NCBI GenBank assembly: GCA_964352985.1
Contig: CAYGUK010000092.1
Coordinates: 1 to 16,130 of the forward strand
DNA: 16,130 nucleotides
DNA from: CAYGUK01 sp964352985
Lineage (GTDB): Bacteria > Pseudomonadota > Gammaproteobacteria > JAHCLG01
Reading direction: 5' to 3'
Numbering within the stretch: position 1 is the first letter of the stretch; every line of letters begins with the position of its first letter. Of this stretch, positions 1 through 6,944 are shown piece after piece. The translations under genes were made by a program, and so were the position numbers. Below the pieces are notes generated by a model. The model was not told where the DNA came from. It did no database searches and was given only the letters and a program-made list of their open reading frames with translations.

Positions 1-55
1 TTCCACGGCGCGCAGCGGACTTCCACCACCTAGAATTACGCCATGCCTGGCGCAC
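1..55 (-). mobile_element. 5' end of a group IIC intron (truncated by window edge)
   Basis: Read on the minus strand from 55 leftwards, the sequence begins GTGCGCCAGGCATGGC, continues through TCTAGGTGG and AAGTCCGC, and leaves the window. The GUGYG 5' end, the small first stem around GGCA (GCC-AGGCAT-GGC) and the later TCTA..GGTG..AGTCC segment match, from memory, the start of group IIC introns such as Oceanobacillus O.i.I1 (GTGTGCCCGGCATGGG, then TCTATAGGGTGAGAGTCCC). The 5' splice site would lie between 56 and 55. The palindrome at 61-92, 5 nt upstream on that strand, is the kind of stem-loop group IIC introns insert beside. The rest of domain I, the reverse transcriptase/maturase and domains V-VI would lie beyond the window, so completeness cannot be judged. 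Confidence 0.75.
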
Positions 56-60
56 GGATT

Positions 61-92
61 CTTAAGGGGAGAATCGCGATTCTACCCTTAAG
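61..92. repeat. 32-bp near-perfect palindrome, probable intron target hairpin
   Basis: CTTAAGGG (61-68) pairs with CCCTTAAG (85-92), and AGAATCG (70-76) pairs with CGATTCT (77-83). The only mismatch is G69 opposite A84, and there is almost no loop. As RNA it would form a long hairpin; as DNA it could extrude a cruciform. It lies 5 nt from the predicted intron 5' splice site, which fits the known preference of group IIC introns for sites next to stem-loops. It could also be a transcription stop signal predating the insertion, although no T-tract is visible. Confidence 0.7.
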
Positions 93-93
93 T

Positions 94-122
94 GCCGTTA
101 GCCTGGCTTTGCCAGGTTAGGC
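94..122. repeat. GC-rich stem-loop
   Basis: CCTGGC (102-107) and GCCAGG (111-116) pair around a TTT loop. The stem extends through TAG/TTA (99-101 with 117-119, one G-T wobble) and, after a two-base bulge, GCC/GGC (94-96 with 120-122). It is adjacent to the 61-92 palindrome. Together with the intron end, positions 1-120 are about 57% GC, well above the surroundings. Its function is unknown; it could be part of a palindromic repeat or an old terminator. Confidence 0.5.
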
Positions 123-181
123 AGTATTATCAGGGTAACTATTTTGCATTTATGCTGAATAGTGACGATAAATAATTTATT

Positions 182-210
182 TTCCTGCTCATCTTAAGGG
201 TGAGCAGGAA
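182..210 (-). terminator. Probable terminator of the flippase gene
   Basis: TTCCTGCTCA (182-191) and TGAGCAGGAA (201-210) form a perfect 10-bp stem with a 9-nt loop, 9 bp past the stop codon of the minus-strand flippase gene. On the minus strand the stem is followed by an A/T-rich run (AAATAAATTATTT) rather than a clean T-tract, so termination may be imperfect or not purely intrinsic. Confidence 0.6.
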
Positions 211-218
211 CCACATTG

Positions 219-1520
219 TTAAATAAAAAAAGTGCGAATACCCACTAACTTTCTCGCTTTGTAATATTGATAAGAACGAGAAGTCAACGTTCCAATAATC
301 GTCGCGTAAATGACACCATTCAATTGAAATATAGGAATCAGAATAATATCTAATAAAACCACAGAAAATACATTATACGTGGTAATTTTTATTAGAATAT
401 TTTGATGTTGACTCATTGTTAATAATTGTTGCGAAAAGCCCATAGCAAGATTAAAAACATAAATGCTGACCATCGCTATTAATTGGTAATAATTTTGTAT
501 ATATTCTGGACCAAAATGGCTTAAAATATTTTTACCCCAGAAGCAAATAACGAACATTAATAAAATTATAAAAATCACTTTGCATAAATTTAAATTATTA
601 TAAATATGCTGCAATTTTTTATTATCTTGTGATTCTAATAAAGGCGCAACTAAAGGCGCGCTAATGAGTCGGAATGAAGTGTTGGCTAACCAACAAACAT
701 TAGAAATAATCAAAATCACGGCAAAATGAGCAACGACGTGTTCGTTGTCGCCTAACATTTCCAACAAAATTAAATCCACTGCACCAAGACCAAAATTAAG
801 AACATTCGTTACCATGACACTAACTGAACTTTTAAACCAAAGTTTACTTTTTGACGCTGGTTTCTCTGTGATTAAGTCTTTAGGAAGATGTTGAAATAAA
901 AAATACAGTTGAATTGCGATCACCAAAATGTATTGTAAACCTGCTGCAATTAAGGCGTGATAGACACTCATGTGAGCAATAAAAAAGCTGGCTATAAAAA
1001 TCAATATAATATAAAAAATCGAATTTAAAATGTTGACTGGCACATACGACAACACATATTTTTGTAAGGAAGTAAACACGCTTGATAAATAATTCATAAT
1101 TGCAAGTAACGGAATTAACCATAATGCAAAAATTAGAGGATGCCATGAATCAAAACGTTTTATACCATTTTTATCAAGCACGATAGAAATGATGGCAAAT
1201 AACATAGCCAAAACAAATAAAACCATCGAGGTAATAAATATAACGCGTTTATTCCATCTTAAAAAACCAGTAAAATGTTCTTTATCTTTTTCATTGATAT
1301 AAATGGGTAAAAATCTTTTAACACTAATACTTGTTCCGATTAGAATAAACGGAATGCAAAATTGCATGAAACGCAATATCAGTGATAAATCACCGTATTC
1401 TGCAATTGATAACACCCGTGCTAACAACACATTTAAAAAGTAATCAATTAAATAGCCAATGATTAATAATACGATGTTGACAATTGTAGATTTGATTAAA
1501 TAGGATGTTTCTGTTTTCAT
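219..1520 (-). CDS. Polysaccharide/lipid-linked oligosaccharide flippase (Wzx/MATE-like)
   Basis: This 433-residue protein is almost wholly hydrophobic, with about 12-14 predicted membrane helices and short basic loops. The N-terminal region (about 15-50) reads IIGYLIDYFLNVLLARVLS then AEYGDLSL, the usual opening of the MVF/Wzx polysaccharide-export superfamily, in which a helix-1 segment leads to an AR-L---EYG- loop. Members flip undecaprenyl-linked oligosaccharides or move capsule/LPS units across the inner membrane. Length is normal for the family. The ATG at 1518-1520 is the natural start, but no clear Shine-Dalgarno precedes it. No glycosyltransferase or other surface-polysaccharide gene is adjacent, so the substrate cannot be inferred. 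It lies 67 bp downstream of the small secreted-protein gene and ends before a strong hairpin. The superfamily call is firm; the exact role is not. Confidence 0.8.
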   Translation of the reverse strand: MKTETSYLIKSTIVNIVLLIIGYLIDYFLNVLLARVLSIAEYGDLSLILRFMQFCIPFILIGTSISVKRFLPIYINEKDKEHFTGFLRWNKRVIFITSMVLFVLAMLFAIISIVLDKNGIKRFDSWHPLIFALWLIPLLAIMNYLSSVFTSLQKYVLSYVPVNILNSIFYIILIFIASFFIAHMSVYHALIAAGLQYILVIAIQLYFLFQHLPKDLITEKPASKSKLWFKSSVSVMVTNVLNFGLGAVDLILLEMLGDNEHVVAHFAVILIISNVCWLANTSFRLISAPLVAPLLESQDNKKLQHIYNNLNLCKVIFIILLMFVICFWGKNILSHFGPEYIQNYYQLIAMVSIYVFNLAMGFSQQLLTMSQHQNILIKITTYNVFSVVLLDIILIPIFQLNGVIYATIIGTLTSRSYQYYKARKLVGIRTFFI

Positions 1521-1587
1521 CTTTATATTAAGTTAATTATCTTCTTACAATAGTAAACTAAAAATAAGCAAGATTACATCTTAAGAA

Positions 1588-1842
1588 TTAATTTTTTTTA
1601 TCTTTATAACTGTGTATTTTTATTGCTTTGTCGTTGGCTGGTGTTTGATAGATTTTATGTTGTGGTGGGACAACGTGATAAGGTGGAGAAGTAGGATCTG
1701 CATTGACATTAGGTTGTTTAAAACTTTGTGCGACAGGATCGGGGCATTTGGGTCCAGGGCATTTGGGATCGGGTTTTGCAAAGACATTAAAAAAATAACT
1801 CACAAGAAATATGCTGCAACTCACGAGCAGAATGATTCTCAC
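1588..1842 (-). CDS. Small Pro/Cys-rich secreted protein (unknown function)
   Basis: I do not recognise a family for this 84-residue product. Residues 1-22 form a typical Sec signal peptide: Met-Arg, a hydrophobic core of Ile/Leu/Val/Phe, then N-V-F-A with probable cleavage after Ala22. The mature part opens with the repetitive PDPKCPGPKCPDP, holding both mature cysteines in two P-K-C-P units, and continues Pro/Gln/His-rich to a lysine-rich C-terminus (KDKKN). The start is GTG (1840-1842), supported by an AGGAG Shine-Dalgarno (CTCCT at 1850-1854 on the plus strand) spaced 7 nt away. The gene lies 36 bp downstream of the 165-residue hypothetical gene, probably in one transcript. The cysteines could form a disulfide or bind metal; that is speculation. 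The signal peptide and strong ribosome site support a real gene. Confidence 0.7.
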   Translation of the reverse strand: MRIILLVSCSIFLVSYFFNVFAKPDPKCPGPKCPDPVAQSFKQPNVNADPTSPPYHVVPPQHKIYQTPANDKAIKIHSYKDKKN

Positions 1843-1849
1843 GTTGTTA

Positions 1850-1854
1850 CTCCT
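1850..1854 (-). promoter_or_regulatory. Shine-Dalgarno deciding a GTG start
   Basis: AGGAG on the minus strand, 7 nt before the GTG start of the small secreted protein. It is the strongest ribosome site in this minus-strand group and fixes the non-ATG start. Confidence 0.65.
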
Positions 1855-1878
1855 AAACCACTATCAACAAAAGTGACT

Positions 1879-2376
1879 TTAACACAATTTAAGTTGATTG
1901 CGAATGACTGTCATAATTTTAGTTTCCCAATATTGATAGGCGCTATCTGGCGGTAAAAAACTAACAGTTTGCATAGTATAATGACTATCCCAAGTTAAAA
2001 ATTGATTGATCGCTTTTGCAACTTGTGGATTAAAATAAAATTTCGCCATCTCAAAATTCAACCGGAGATGATCGCCATAATAATTTCTTTTATTGAGATA
2101 CATTTCTTTTTGTTTATAAAAACTGGCGCTTAATTTATGTCTTGCATTTTTTTGTTGTAAAGCCGCCATGTTTAAACGTTCACGATATAAGCGATATTCT
2201 GTAAAATCATCGCCAATTTTTTCCCATAAAGCAACGCGTCGTTTTTGATAGGCTAATTTTTGCGTGTAATGTGTTTGGATCATGGGCACCAGCAATGCCA
2301 CCATGAAACCACCAAAAACGGCAGTAATAATTGATGGCATCCATTTTTCTAATATTAATGTGCTAAGCTTTTCCAT
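1879..2376 (-). CDS. Hypothetical protein with one N-terminal membrane helix
   Basis: This 165-residue protein has one predicted transmembrane segment (about residues 14-34, PSIITAVFGGFMVALLVPMI). A long, charged, probably helical region follows (about 38-110), rich in Lys/Arg/Tyr/Gln, and may form a coiled coil. The C-terminal third includes FNPQVAKAINQFLTWDSHYT and a YQYWETKI segment. The likely topology is a membrane anchor with a cytoplasmic or periplasmic helical domain. I recognise no family or catalytic motif. The start is ATG at 2374-2376 without a good Shine-Dalgarno. It heads the minus-strand group that includes the small secreted protein and perhaps the flippase, and is divergent from the fucose operon across a 276-bp gap. 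Its reading frame and plausible topology argue for a real gene. Confidence 0.65.
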   Translation of the reverse strand: MEKLSTLILEKWMPSIITAVFGGFMVALLVPMIQTHYTQKLAYQKRRVALWEKIGDDFTEYRLYRERLNMAALQQKNARHKLSASFYKQKEMYLNKRNYYGDHLRLNFEMAKFYFNPQVAKAINQFLTWDSHYTMQTVSFLPPDSAYQYWETKIMTVIRNQLKLC

Positions 2377-2594
2377 TGTTTCAATTACATCGCTTGCTCG
2401 AGTATCATCTCGGGGAGTGTTAATTTCTTGCCAGTATTTAATTATTATTCAGTCAATTGGGAGAAAAAATATTTTGTAGACAGGACCAGTTAAAAATAAA
2501 GTAATCGTTGCAGTACAATTATACCAAAAAATACTGAAAATAACACTATTTTCGCCTGTTATTAATCTAAGTCATGTTTTTACACGTCGACATT

Positions 2595-2622
2595 TTGCTA
2601 TTCTGCGTCACGCATTTATGAT
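2595..2622 (+). promoter_or_regulatory. Candidate sigma70 promoter of the fucose operon
   Basis: TTGCTA (2595-2600) and TATGAT (2617-2622) are separated by 16 bp, giving 4 of 6 and 5 of 6 matches to consensus. Transcription would start near 2629, about 24 nt before the symporter ATG. This is the best-matching pair I found by eye in the divergent gap. It was called by inspection only. Confidence 0.4.
2604..2614. promoter_or_regulatory. Candidate operator: 11-bp palindrome in the promoter spacer
   Basis: TGCGTCACGCA is a perfect inverted repeat (5-bp arms around a central C), GC-rich in an AT-rich gap, sitting exactly between the proposed -35 and -10 boxes. A repressor bound here would block RNA polymerase. 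No regulator gene is adjacent, so any protein binding it must be encoded elsewhere. Confidence 0.35.
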
Positions 2623-2652
2623 AAATTTCTTTCTTTTTAACATTTAGTCTTC

Positions 2653-4056
2653 ATGATGCAATACAACAACAAATTTTTTGGATCCCTTTTTCTAATCGCA
2701 CTTGCTGCTGGCTTATCAGGATTTCTATTTGGTTATGATGCCGGCATTATTTCTGGCGCATTATTATTTATTCGACAAACTTTTTCGTTAACACCAACCG
2801 AAGTGGGATTAATTGTTAGCTCTGTGCCCTTTGGTGCTTTAATCGCCTCAATTATCAGTGGAAAAGTCAGCGATTTATGTGGCCGTAAAATCACCTTGTT
2901 AGTGACCGCGTTATTATTTGTTGCGGGCTCATTATTAAGTGCGTTTGCGATCAGTAAAGAATGGCTAATTTTAGGTCGTATTTTACTTGGTCTTGCAATT
3001 GGTGTGGGCTCGTGTATTTCACCTGTATATGTGTCTGAATTAGCGATTGAAGAAAAGCGCGGCATGTTAGTGAATCTATTTGTAACAGCAGTGCAAGTCG
3101 GTGTCTTTAGCTCTTTTGTGATTTCCTATCTTTTTTCGCACACCGGTTTATGGCGAGTCATGGTAGGGATTGGGATTATCCCCGCGTTAACACTCGCCGG
3201 ATTGTGTTTTCGTTTACCTGAAAGTCCGCGCTGGTTAATCCTCAAAAATAGAACCGATGAGGCAAGACATATTTTAACCCATATTGTGGGTCAACAAGAT
3301 TCCGAAAAAGAAATCACTAGTATTAAAGAAGTGTTACAACAAGAAAAATTTAAACTCAATCATTTATATCAATCCGGTTTTTTCAAAGTGATCGCGATTG
3401 GTGTGGCGGTCAGTTTTTTCACTCAAACTATTGGGGTGAATGCCATCGTTTATTTTGCACCAACAATTTTTAAACACACAGGGTTTGCAAATCCTGCTAT
3501 CGCGACCTTTGCCACGATGTTTATTGGTTTAATGCTGGTGATCACAACGATAGCCTCTTTATTTTTTATCGATAAAGTGGGACGTCGCCTGCCTTTATTA
3601 CTGGGGACGTTGGGGATCTTGTTTTCATTACTGATTATCACCCTTTCATTTGGTTTTATTAAAAGTCCTCTGGGATTAGGCTGGATGATGTTTATTGGTA
3701 GTACCTTGTTTATGTTTTTTCATGGTTTAAGCATTGGACCGGCTTGTTTTTTAATTCCTTCAGAAGTTTTTCCAGCACGCATTCGCGGATTTGGCATGGG
3801 AATTTCAGTGGCCTTTAATTGGGGTGCAAATGCGTTAATTGCTTTTATTATTCCCATTGTCATCCACTATTATAATATTGCGACGTTATTTGCCGGTTTT
3901 TTTGTGATCACGGTTATTGGCTTAATCATCTTTTATTTGATTATTCCTGAAACCAGTAAAATTAGTTTAGAACAAATTGAATTAAATTTAATTGCGGGTA
4001 AACGAGCACGGGATATTGGTCGCCCCCTTAAAAATGTAGAGAGGAGTTTATTATGA
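2653..4056 (+). CDS. MFS sugar/H+ symporter, probable L-fucose importer
   Basis: This 467-residue protein has 12 predicted membrane helices and belongs to the sugar-porter family (XylE/GalP/GLUT type). Hallmarks are GFLFGYDAGIISGALLF at about 23-39, the loop 2-3 motif GKVSDLCGRK (70-79), PESPRWL (189-195), the helix-7 motif QTIGVNAIVYFAP (258-270), DKVGRR (307-312), PSEVFPARIRG (369-379) and PETSKISLEQIE (432-443). It should import a monosaccharide with a proton across the inner membrane. It is the first gene of a six-gene operon, so the substrate is inferred to be L-fucose or a close relative. It is not of the FucP type often found with fucose genes. Two positions that contact sugar in XylE differ here (first Gln of QQ to Thr257; Trp of GPxxW to Phe365). 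The start is ATG 2653 or the adjacent ATG 2656; neither has a good Shine-Dalgarno. The gene end overlaps the next start by 4 bp. Confidence 0.88.
   Translation: MMQYNNKFFGSLFLIALAAGLSGFLFGYDAGIISGALLFIRQTFSLTPTEVGLIVSSVPFGALIASIISGKVSDLCGRKITLLVTALLFVAGSLLSAFAISKEWLILGRILLGLAIGVGSCISPVYVSELAIEEKRGMLVNLFVTAVQVGVFSSFVISYLFSHTGLWRVMVGIGIIPALTLAGLCFRLPESPRWLILKNRTDEARHILTHIVGQQDSEKEITSIKEVLQQEKFKLNHLYQSGFFKVIAIGVAVSFFTQTIGVNAIVYFAPTIFKHTGFANPAIATFATMFIGLMLVITTIASLFFIDKVGRRLPLLLGTLGILFSLLIITLSFGFIKSPLGLGWMMFIGSTLFMFFHGLSIGPACFLIPSEVFPARIRGFGMGISVAFNWGANALIAFIIPIVIHYYNIATLFAGFFVITVIGLIIFYLIIPETSKISLEQIELNLIAGKRARDIGRPLKNVERSLL
4041..4046 (+). promoter_or_regulatory. Strong Shine-Dalgarno for the SDR gene
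   Basis: GAGGAG lies 6 nt before the ATG at 4053, inside the 3' end of the symporter gene. It supports the ATGA-overlap start and suggests this gene can be translated efficiently on its own as well as by coupling. Confidence 0.6.
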
Positions 4057-4799
4057 CTAATCGATTAAAAAATAAAACGGCATTAGTCACGGCTGCAGGC
4101 CAAGGTATTGGTCGTGAAAGTTGTATCGCATTTTTGCAGCAAGGTGCTAAAGTGATTGCAACAGATATCAATCAAGATGCGTTGAATCATTTACATGAAA
4201 AATATCCTGCTATTACTATTTTTCCACTGGATGTTACCTGTCAAAAATCGATAAATGTATTTTGCGAAAAAATTGATCCGATCGATATTTTATTTAATGT
4301 CGCGGGTTTTGTTCATCATGGTACAATTTTACAATGCAGTGAAGCGCAATGGGATCATAGTTTTAATCTAAATGTTAAAAGCATGTATTTTATGATTCAA
4401 ACTTTTTTACCCAAAATGATTCAACACGGTGGCGGTTCGATTATTAACATGTCGTCAGTAGCATCGTCTGTCATTGCGGCGAATAATCGTTTTGTTTATG
4501 GCACCACAAAAGCAGCCATTATTGGTTTAACAAAATCGATTGCAGCTGATTTTGTTAAAGACAATATTCGTTGCAATGTGATTTGCCCAGGTACCGTGGA
4601 TACGCCTTCGTTGCATGATAGAATTAAAGCACAAGGCGATGTCGAAAAAGCAACCGAAGCATTTATTGCAAGACAACCCATGGGGCGTTTAGGTCAAGCA
4701 CATGAAATTGCGAAACTTGCCGTTTATTTAGCAAGTGATGAGTCAAGTTATACAACAGGTGCAGTTCATATTATTGATGGTGGATGGAGTAACGCATAA
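4053..4799 (+). CDS. SDR dehydrogenase, probable 2-keto-3-deoxy-L-fuconate dehydrogenase
   Basis: This 248-residue classical short-chain dehydrogenase has the cofactor motif TAAGQGIG (13-20), an acidic residue after strand 2 (Asp38, favouring NAD+ over NADP+), NVAG (82-85), and the catalytic set Ser135, Tyr149 and Lys153 (YGTTK). It also has CPGTVDTP, with the C-terminal DGGW common in the family. In the known non-phosphorylating L-fucose pathway (Xanthomonas), an SDR oxidises 2-keto-3-deoxy-L-fuconate at C4 to the 2,4-diketo acid, and this gene fills that slot. From memory the sequence closely resembles human DHRS6/BDH2, including the stretch NMSSVASS and the VDTPSL motif, so a hydroxybutyrate-dehydrogenase label would be an easy misannotation. 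The context argues for the sugar-acid role. It ends TAATG with the hydrolase start. Confidence 0.82.
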   Translation: MTNRLKNKTALVTAAGQGIGRESCIAFLQQGAKVIATDINQDALNHLHEKYPAITIFPLDVTCQKSINVFCEKIDPIDILFNVAGFVHHGTILQCSEAQWDHSFNLNVKSMYFMIQTFLPKMIQHGGGSIINMSSVASSVIAANNRFVYGTTKAAIIGLTKSIAADFVKDNIRCNVICPGTVDTPSLHDRIKAQGDVEKATEAFIARQPMGRLGQAHEIAKLAVYLASDESSYTTGAVHIIDGGWSNA

Positions 4800-5647
4800 T
4801 GAAATTATTAAGATTTGGTAATAAACATCAAGAAAAACCCGGTATTTTAGATAGTGAAAATCAAATTCGAGATCTATCAGGTATTGTTGATGATATCGCA
4901 GGTTCTGTTTTACATGCGAGCCAATTAGACAAATTAAAAAATCTTGATTTAACGCAATTACCGATTGTTGAAAATGCCACACGTATTGGTCCTTGTGTGG
5001 GTCAGGTTGGAAAATTTCTCTGTATCGGACTAAATTATATCGATCATGTTCGTGAAACAGGGGCTACCGTACCAACTGAACCGGTGTTATTTTCCAAAGC
5101 AACCAGTGCTATCAATGGTCCGAATGATGATATTTTAATTCCGCGTGATTCCACGACCACCGATTGGGAAGTTGAATTAGGTGTGGTGATTGGTCAAGAT
5201 GGTAAATATATTTCTGAAAAATCCGCGAGAAATCACATCGCTGGTTTTTGTGTCATTAATGATGTTTCTGAACGTACCTTCCAAAAAGAGCGTGGTGGCC
5301 AATGGATAAAAGGCAAAAGTTGTGACACCTTTGGTCCGATTGGTCCTTATCTCGTTACCGCGGATGAAATCAATGACCCACAAAATTTACATCTTTGGTT
5401 AGAGGTGGATGGCGAACGCAAACAAGATAGTAATACTAAAAATATGATTTTCTCAGTTGATTATTTGGTGAGTTATTTGAGCCAATTTTTTACCTTGCAA
5501 GCGGGCGACATTATTTCAACGGGCACACCGCCGGGTGTTGGATTAGGTCATAAACCCCATCCTGTATTTTTAAAACCGGGCCAAGTCATGCGTTTAGGTA
5601 TTGAAGGCTTAGGTGAACAACAACAAACAGCTATACTCGAGCGTTAA
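4799..5647 (+). CDS. FAH-family hydrolase, probable 2,4-diketo-3-deoxy-L-fuconate hydrolase
   Basis: This 282-residue protein is of the fumarylacetoacetate hydrolase superfamily. After a weakly conserved N-terminal region (1-70) comes the FAH core: IGLNYIDH (76-83), EPVLFSKA (94-101), the metal ligands Glu124, Glu126 (DWEVELGVVIG) and Asp155 (VINDVSER), KGKSCDTFGPIGP (171-183) and GDIISTGTPPGVG (256-268). Such enzymes use Mg2+ or Mn2+ to cleave a C-C bond of a 1,3-diketo acid. In this operon the reaction is 2,4-diketo-3-deoxy-L-fuconate + water -> pyruvate + L-lactate, the last step of the pathway. The ATG shares its A with the SDR stop codon (TAATG), and GGAG lies 9 nt upstream. The next gene starts 1 bp after the stop. 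Confidence 0.85.
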   Translation: MKLLRFGNKHQEKPGILDSENQIRDLSGIVDDIAGSVLHASQLDKLKNLDLTQLPIVENATRIGPCVGQVGKFLCIGLNYIDHVRETGATVPTEPVLFSKATSAINGPNDDILIPRDSTTTDWEVELGVVIGQDGKYISEKSARNHIAGFCVINDVSERTFQKERGGQWIKGKSCDTFGPIGPYLVTADEINDPQNLHLWLEVDGERKQDSNTKNMIFSVDYLVSYLSQFFTLQAGDIISTGTPPGVGLGHKPHPVFLKPGQVMRLGIEGLGEQQQTAILER

Positions 5648-5648
5648 T

Positions 5649-6944
5649 ATGAAAATTACAAAACTTGAAGTGGTCGATTTACGATTTCCTACCTCTCAAC
5701 ATTTAGATGGTTCTGATGCGATGAATCCTGATCCGGATTATTCAGCAAGTTATGTGATTGTTCACACGGATAATGAAAAATATAAAGGTCATGGTTTATG
5801 TTTTACGATTGGGCGTGGAAATGAAATTTGTGTTAAGGCGGTTGAATCCTTACAACATTTAATTCTCAATAAAAAATTATCTGACTTTACTTCAAACATG
5901 GGACACTTTTGGCGTCACTTAGTGTCGGATTCTCAATTACGATGGTTGGGCCCAGAAAAAGGTGTGATTCACATGGCGACTGCGGCGATTGTGAATGCCG
6001 TGTGGGATTTATGGGCTAAAGTCGAAAATAAACCGTTGTGGCAATTAATTTGTGATCTCACAAGTGAAGAACTAATTAATTGTTTAGACTTTAGATACAT
6101 TAGAGATGCTCTATCACCGAGTGAAGCGTTGGAAATTTTACAAAATATCGAATCGTCAAAATCTATACGCCAACAAGAAATGCAAAATCACGGCGTCAAA
6201 GCTTATACGACCTCTGCAGGATGGTTAGGTTATAGTGATGAAAAATTATTTAAATTATGTCAACAAGCTTTAGCGGATGGCTTTACTCATATTAAATTAA
6301 AAGTGGGGCAAAATCTTCAAGATGATATCAGACGATTAACCATTGCACGTGAAGCGATTGGCGATAACAATTTTTTAATGATCGATGCCAATCAAGTTTG
6401 GGATGTTAATCAAGCAATTGATTATGTGGCAAAGCTACAAAAATTTAATTTATATTGGGTTGAAGAACCAACTAGTCCAGATGATATTCTCGGTCATCAA
6501 AAAATTAAAAACGCGATTAATCCGATTAATGTTGCAACCGGTGAACACTGCCATAACAAAATAATGTTTAAACAATTTATGCAAGCTAAAGCGATTGATA
6601 TTTGTCAAATTGATAGTTGTCGTGTTGCTGGGGTCAATGAAATTTTAAGCATATTATTACTCGCTAAGAAATTTAATATTCCCGTTTGTCCTCATGCTGG
6701 TGGCGTAGGTTTATGTGAATATACACAGCACTTATCAATTATCGATTACATTGCAATTAGTGGCGATAAATCCAACACGGTTTTAGAATATGTTGATCAT
6801 TTACATCAACATTTTATCGATCCGGTTGTCATGAAAAATGGTTATTATCAAGTACCAACTAAGCCAGGTTATAGCATTGAAGTTTTTCCTCAAAGTTTAG
6901 CTGACTATCAATTTCCTCAGGGTAAAATTTGGAGTGAGGCATGA
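5649..6944 (+). CDS. fucD: L-fuconate dehydratase (enolase superfamily)
   Basis: This 431-residue enzyme is of the mandelate-racemase group of the enolase superfamily. It has an N-terminal capping domain and a C-terminal barrel with Lys216-Leu-Lys218 (KxK), metal ligands Asp246 (MIDAN), Glu272 (WVEEP) and Glu299 (TGEH), and the general acid/base His349 (CPHAGG). These fall exactly two residues before the positions I recall for Xanthomonas L-fuconate dehydratase (Lys220, Asp248, Glu274, Glu301, His351), which strongly supports the specific function. Signature stretches such as TIGRGNEI and RWLGPEKGVIHMATAA are shared with FucD and human ENOSF1. It removes water from L-fuconate to give 2-keto-3-deoxy-L-fuconate. 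The frame is open 12 codons further upstream (ATG 5613), but that lies inside the hydrolase gene; ATG 5649 gives the family's normal N-terminus (MKITKLEV). The Shine-Dalgarno is weak, so translation is probably coupled. Confidence 0.93.
   Translation: MKITKLEVVDLRFPTSQHLDGSDAMNPDPDYSASYVIVHTDNEKYKGHGLCFTIGRGNEICVKAVESLQHLILNKKLSDFTSNMGHFWRHLVSDSQLRWLGPEKGVIHMATAAIVNAVWDLWAKVENKPLWQLICDLTSEELINCLDFRYIRDALSPSEALEILQNIESSKSIRQQEMQNHGVKAYTTSAGWLGYSDEKLFKLCQQALADGFTHIKLKVGQNLQDDIRRLTIAREAIGDNNFLMIDANQVWDVNQAIDYVAKLQKFNLYWVEEPTSPDDILGHQKIKNAINPINVATGEHCHNKIMFKQFMQAKAIDICQIDSCRVAGVNEILSILLLAKKFNIPVCPHAGGVGLCEYTQHLSIIDYIAISGDKSNTVLEYVDHLHQHFIDPVVMKNGYYQVPTKPGYSIEVFPQSLADYQFPQGKIWSEA

Noticed and set aside
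1..91. Short open frames on the plus strand at the left edge as a gene C-terminus
   Set aside because: All three frames stay open because the DNA is GC-rich; the minus-strand match to a group IIC intron explains the sequence better.
94..122. Integron attC-like site (minus-strand GCCTAAC fits RYYYAAC)
   Set aside because: The matching GTTRRRY partner at the required place is missing, and no integrase or gene cassettes are visible; the stem-loop explains the match.
2733..3065. 110-codon minus-strand open frame inside the symporter gene
   Set aside because: Antisense shadow of a strongly conserved transporter; low-complexity translation and no ribosome site.
5613..5648. Earlier start for the dehydratase, 12 codons upstream
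   Set aside because: It lies inside the hydrolase gene, has no ribosome site, and the family N-terminus begins at MKITKLEV (5649).
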